Shown: piece by piece, positions 6,030 to 6,394 of the stretch
Position numbering within the stretch: the first letter of the stretch is position 1
Layout of the letters: the number at the start of each line of letters is the position of its first letter
Assembly: GCA_029256365.1 (NCBI GenBank)
Contig: JAQSYB010000134.1
Coordinates: forward strand, 1 to 6,394
DNA from: Clostridia bacterium
GTDB taxonomy: Bacteria > Bacillota > Clostridia > Lutisporales > Lutisporaceae
Direction of reading: 5' to 3'
DNA: 6,394 nucleotides
Notes under the pieces: generated by a model
Told to the model about the DNA's origin: nothing
Databases searched by the model: none
The model's input: only the letters and a program-made list of their open reading frames with translations
Program-made: the position numbers and the translations under genes

Positions 6030-6052
6030 GTGAAAACCGATGAATCATAATA
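6023..6052 (+). promoter_or_regulatory. Candidate sigma-G promoter of the spore protein gene
   Basis: GTATA (6023-6027) fits the sigma-G -35 consensus GHATR, and CATAATA (6046-6052) fits the -10 core CATNNTA, with an 18-base spacer. Forespore sigma-G is the known regulator of most alpha/beta-type spore protein genes. The weak point is that transcription would start near 6059, putting the ribosome binding site AAGGAG (6059-6064) at the very 5' end, and the usual GG before CAT is missing. Confidence 0.4.
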
Positions 6053-6072
6053 TCCTTGAAGGAGTGATATTT

Positions 6073-6297
6073 ATGAAGAGCAAAGTTGAAAAAACGAAAA
6101 AGAAAAAAGAGCTGAAACCCGAAGATATTATGAAATACGAAATTGCAAATGAACTGGGCTTGGGTGAAAAATTGAGCCATGTTGGCTGGGGCGGGCTTAC
6201 CGCTGAAGAAACAGGGAGAATTGGCGGAATTATCACTAGAAGAAAAAAGGCAATTATTGATCAAATAAACAATATTCGATTAGAGAAAAAGGCATAG
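6073..6297 (+). CDS. Small acid-soluble spore protein, alpha/beta type (SspF-like)
   Basis: Alpha/beta-type SASPs coat DNA in the forespore, give resistance to UV and heat, and are degraded by the Gpr protease at germination as an amino-acid store. The 74-residue product has the two SASP signatures: KYEIANELGL (21-30) and the C-terminal block GLTAEETGRIGGIITRR (41-57). The first contains the likely Gpr cut site after E23. The N-terminus is unusually lysine-rich (VEKTKKKKELK), and the segment HVGWGG (36-41) is typical of the clostridial SspF-like branch. The ATG at 6073 has AAGGAG (6059-6064) 8 bases upstream; the in-frame ATG at 6040 adds 11 residues and has no good ribosome binding site. It shows that the organism forms endospores. 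Confidence 0.9.
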   Translation: MKSKVEKTKKKKELKPEDIMKYEIANELGLGEKLSHVGWGGLTAEETGRIGGIITRRKKAIIDQINNIRLEKKA

Positions 6298-6321
6298 CGA
6301 CGATTTCGTCGCTATATTTTT
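6294..6321 (+). terminator. Rho-independent terminator overlapping the spore protein stop codon
   Basis: ATAGCGACG (6294-6302) pairs perfectly with CGTCGCTAT (6307-6315) around the loop ATTT, and TTTTT follows at 6317-6321. The TAG stop codon lies inside the left arm. On the minus strand the same hairpin is followed by GCC and five T residues, so it could also end a convergent transcript entering from the right. Confidence 0.85.
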
Positions 6322-6340
6322 ATAACAAGATTTATTGAAA

Positions 6341-6365
6341 GTTTTTTGCACTTGTTGCAAAAAAC
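6341..6365. other. Perfect 10-bp hairpin near the right edge
   Basis: GTTTTTTGCA (6341-6350) and TGCAAAAAAC (6356-6365) are exact reverse complements around the loop CTTGT. It has no strong T-run on either side. It may belong to whatever lies beyond the window. The remaining bases 6366-6394 are richer in G and C than their surroundings and hold nothing that I can identify. Confidence 0.45.
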
Positions 6366-6394
6366 CTACCCAAGGCGTTTCAACGAGGCAGGGG

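Noticed and set aside
5809..6264. A 151-codon minus-strand open frame across the end of the membrane protein and the spore protein gene
   Set aside because: It is antisense to two well-supported genes, is rich in Phe/Ile as expected from the complement of Lys-rich coding DNA, and has no family features.
1..6394. CRISPR array, tRNA, rRNA, insertion sequence or phage genes
   Set aside because: No regularly spaced repeats, tRNA-like folds, transposase motifs or phage-like genes were seen on either strand.

Overview
The window looks like a low-GC, endospore-forming member of the Clostridia. The AT-rich intergenic DNA, strong AGGAGG-type ribosome binding sites, a split 2-hydroxyacyl-CoA dehydratase/activase-like operon typical of anaerobes, and a small acid-soluble spore protein gene all point that way. 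The genus cannot be fixed from this sequence; an Alkaliphilus-like or other clostridial relative is only a guess.

Layout. (1) Positions 1-152, minus strand: the first 50 codons of aspartate-semialdehyde dehydrogenase (asd), with an extended -10 promoter in an AT-rich divergent intergenic region. (2) 436-1479, plus strand: an M20D-type amidohydrolase/peptidase that lacks about 40 internal residues, including a metal-ligand histidine. It is followed by a hairpin and a strong rho-independent terminator. (3) 1636-4564: an operon of three tightly packed genes with its own promoter. It encodes a DUF2229/COG3580-like cysteine protein, a COG3581-like cysteine protein and a BadF/HgdC-type (COG1924) ASKHA ATPase activase. 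(4) 4691-5992: a putative secreted-domain membrane protein of unknown function, with a predicted promoter and a perfect 11-bp hairpin at the start of its transcript. (5) 6073-6297: an alpha/beta-type small acid-soluble spore protein, with possible sigma-A-like and sigma-G-like promoters and a terminator overlapping its stop codon. (6) 6298-6394: the terminator, a second perfect hairpin and a short unassigned tail.

How the genes fit together. The three-gene operon is the functional core. By family knowledge, the ASKHA ATPase passes a low-potential electron, using ATP hydrolysis, to an iron-sulfur partner of the 2-hydroxyacyl-CoA dehydratase/double-cubane type. The two upstream proteins would be the two halves of that partner. 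No CoA-transferase, dehydrogenase or other pathway gene lies nearby, so the substrate is unknown. asd (lysine/threonine/methionine and diaminopimelate pathway) and the amidohydrolase are divergent; some M20 enzymes are N-acetyl-diaminopimelate deacetylases, so a link is possible but unproven. The membrane protein and the spore protein lie in tandem with no obvious terminator between them.

The points most worth a second look are the internal deletion in the amidohydrolase, the orphan three-part reductase/activase operon, the cysteine-rich tail of the activase, and the uncharacterised membrane protein with its 5' hairpin.
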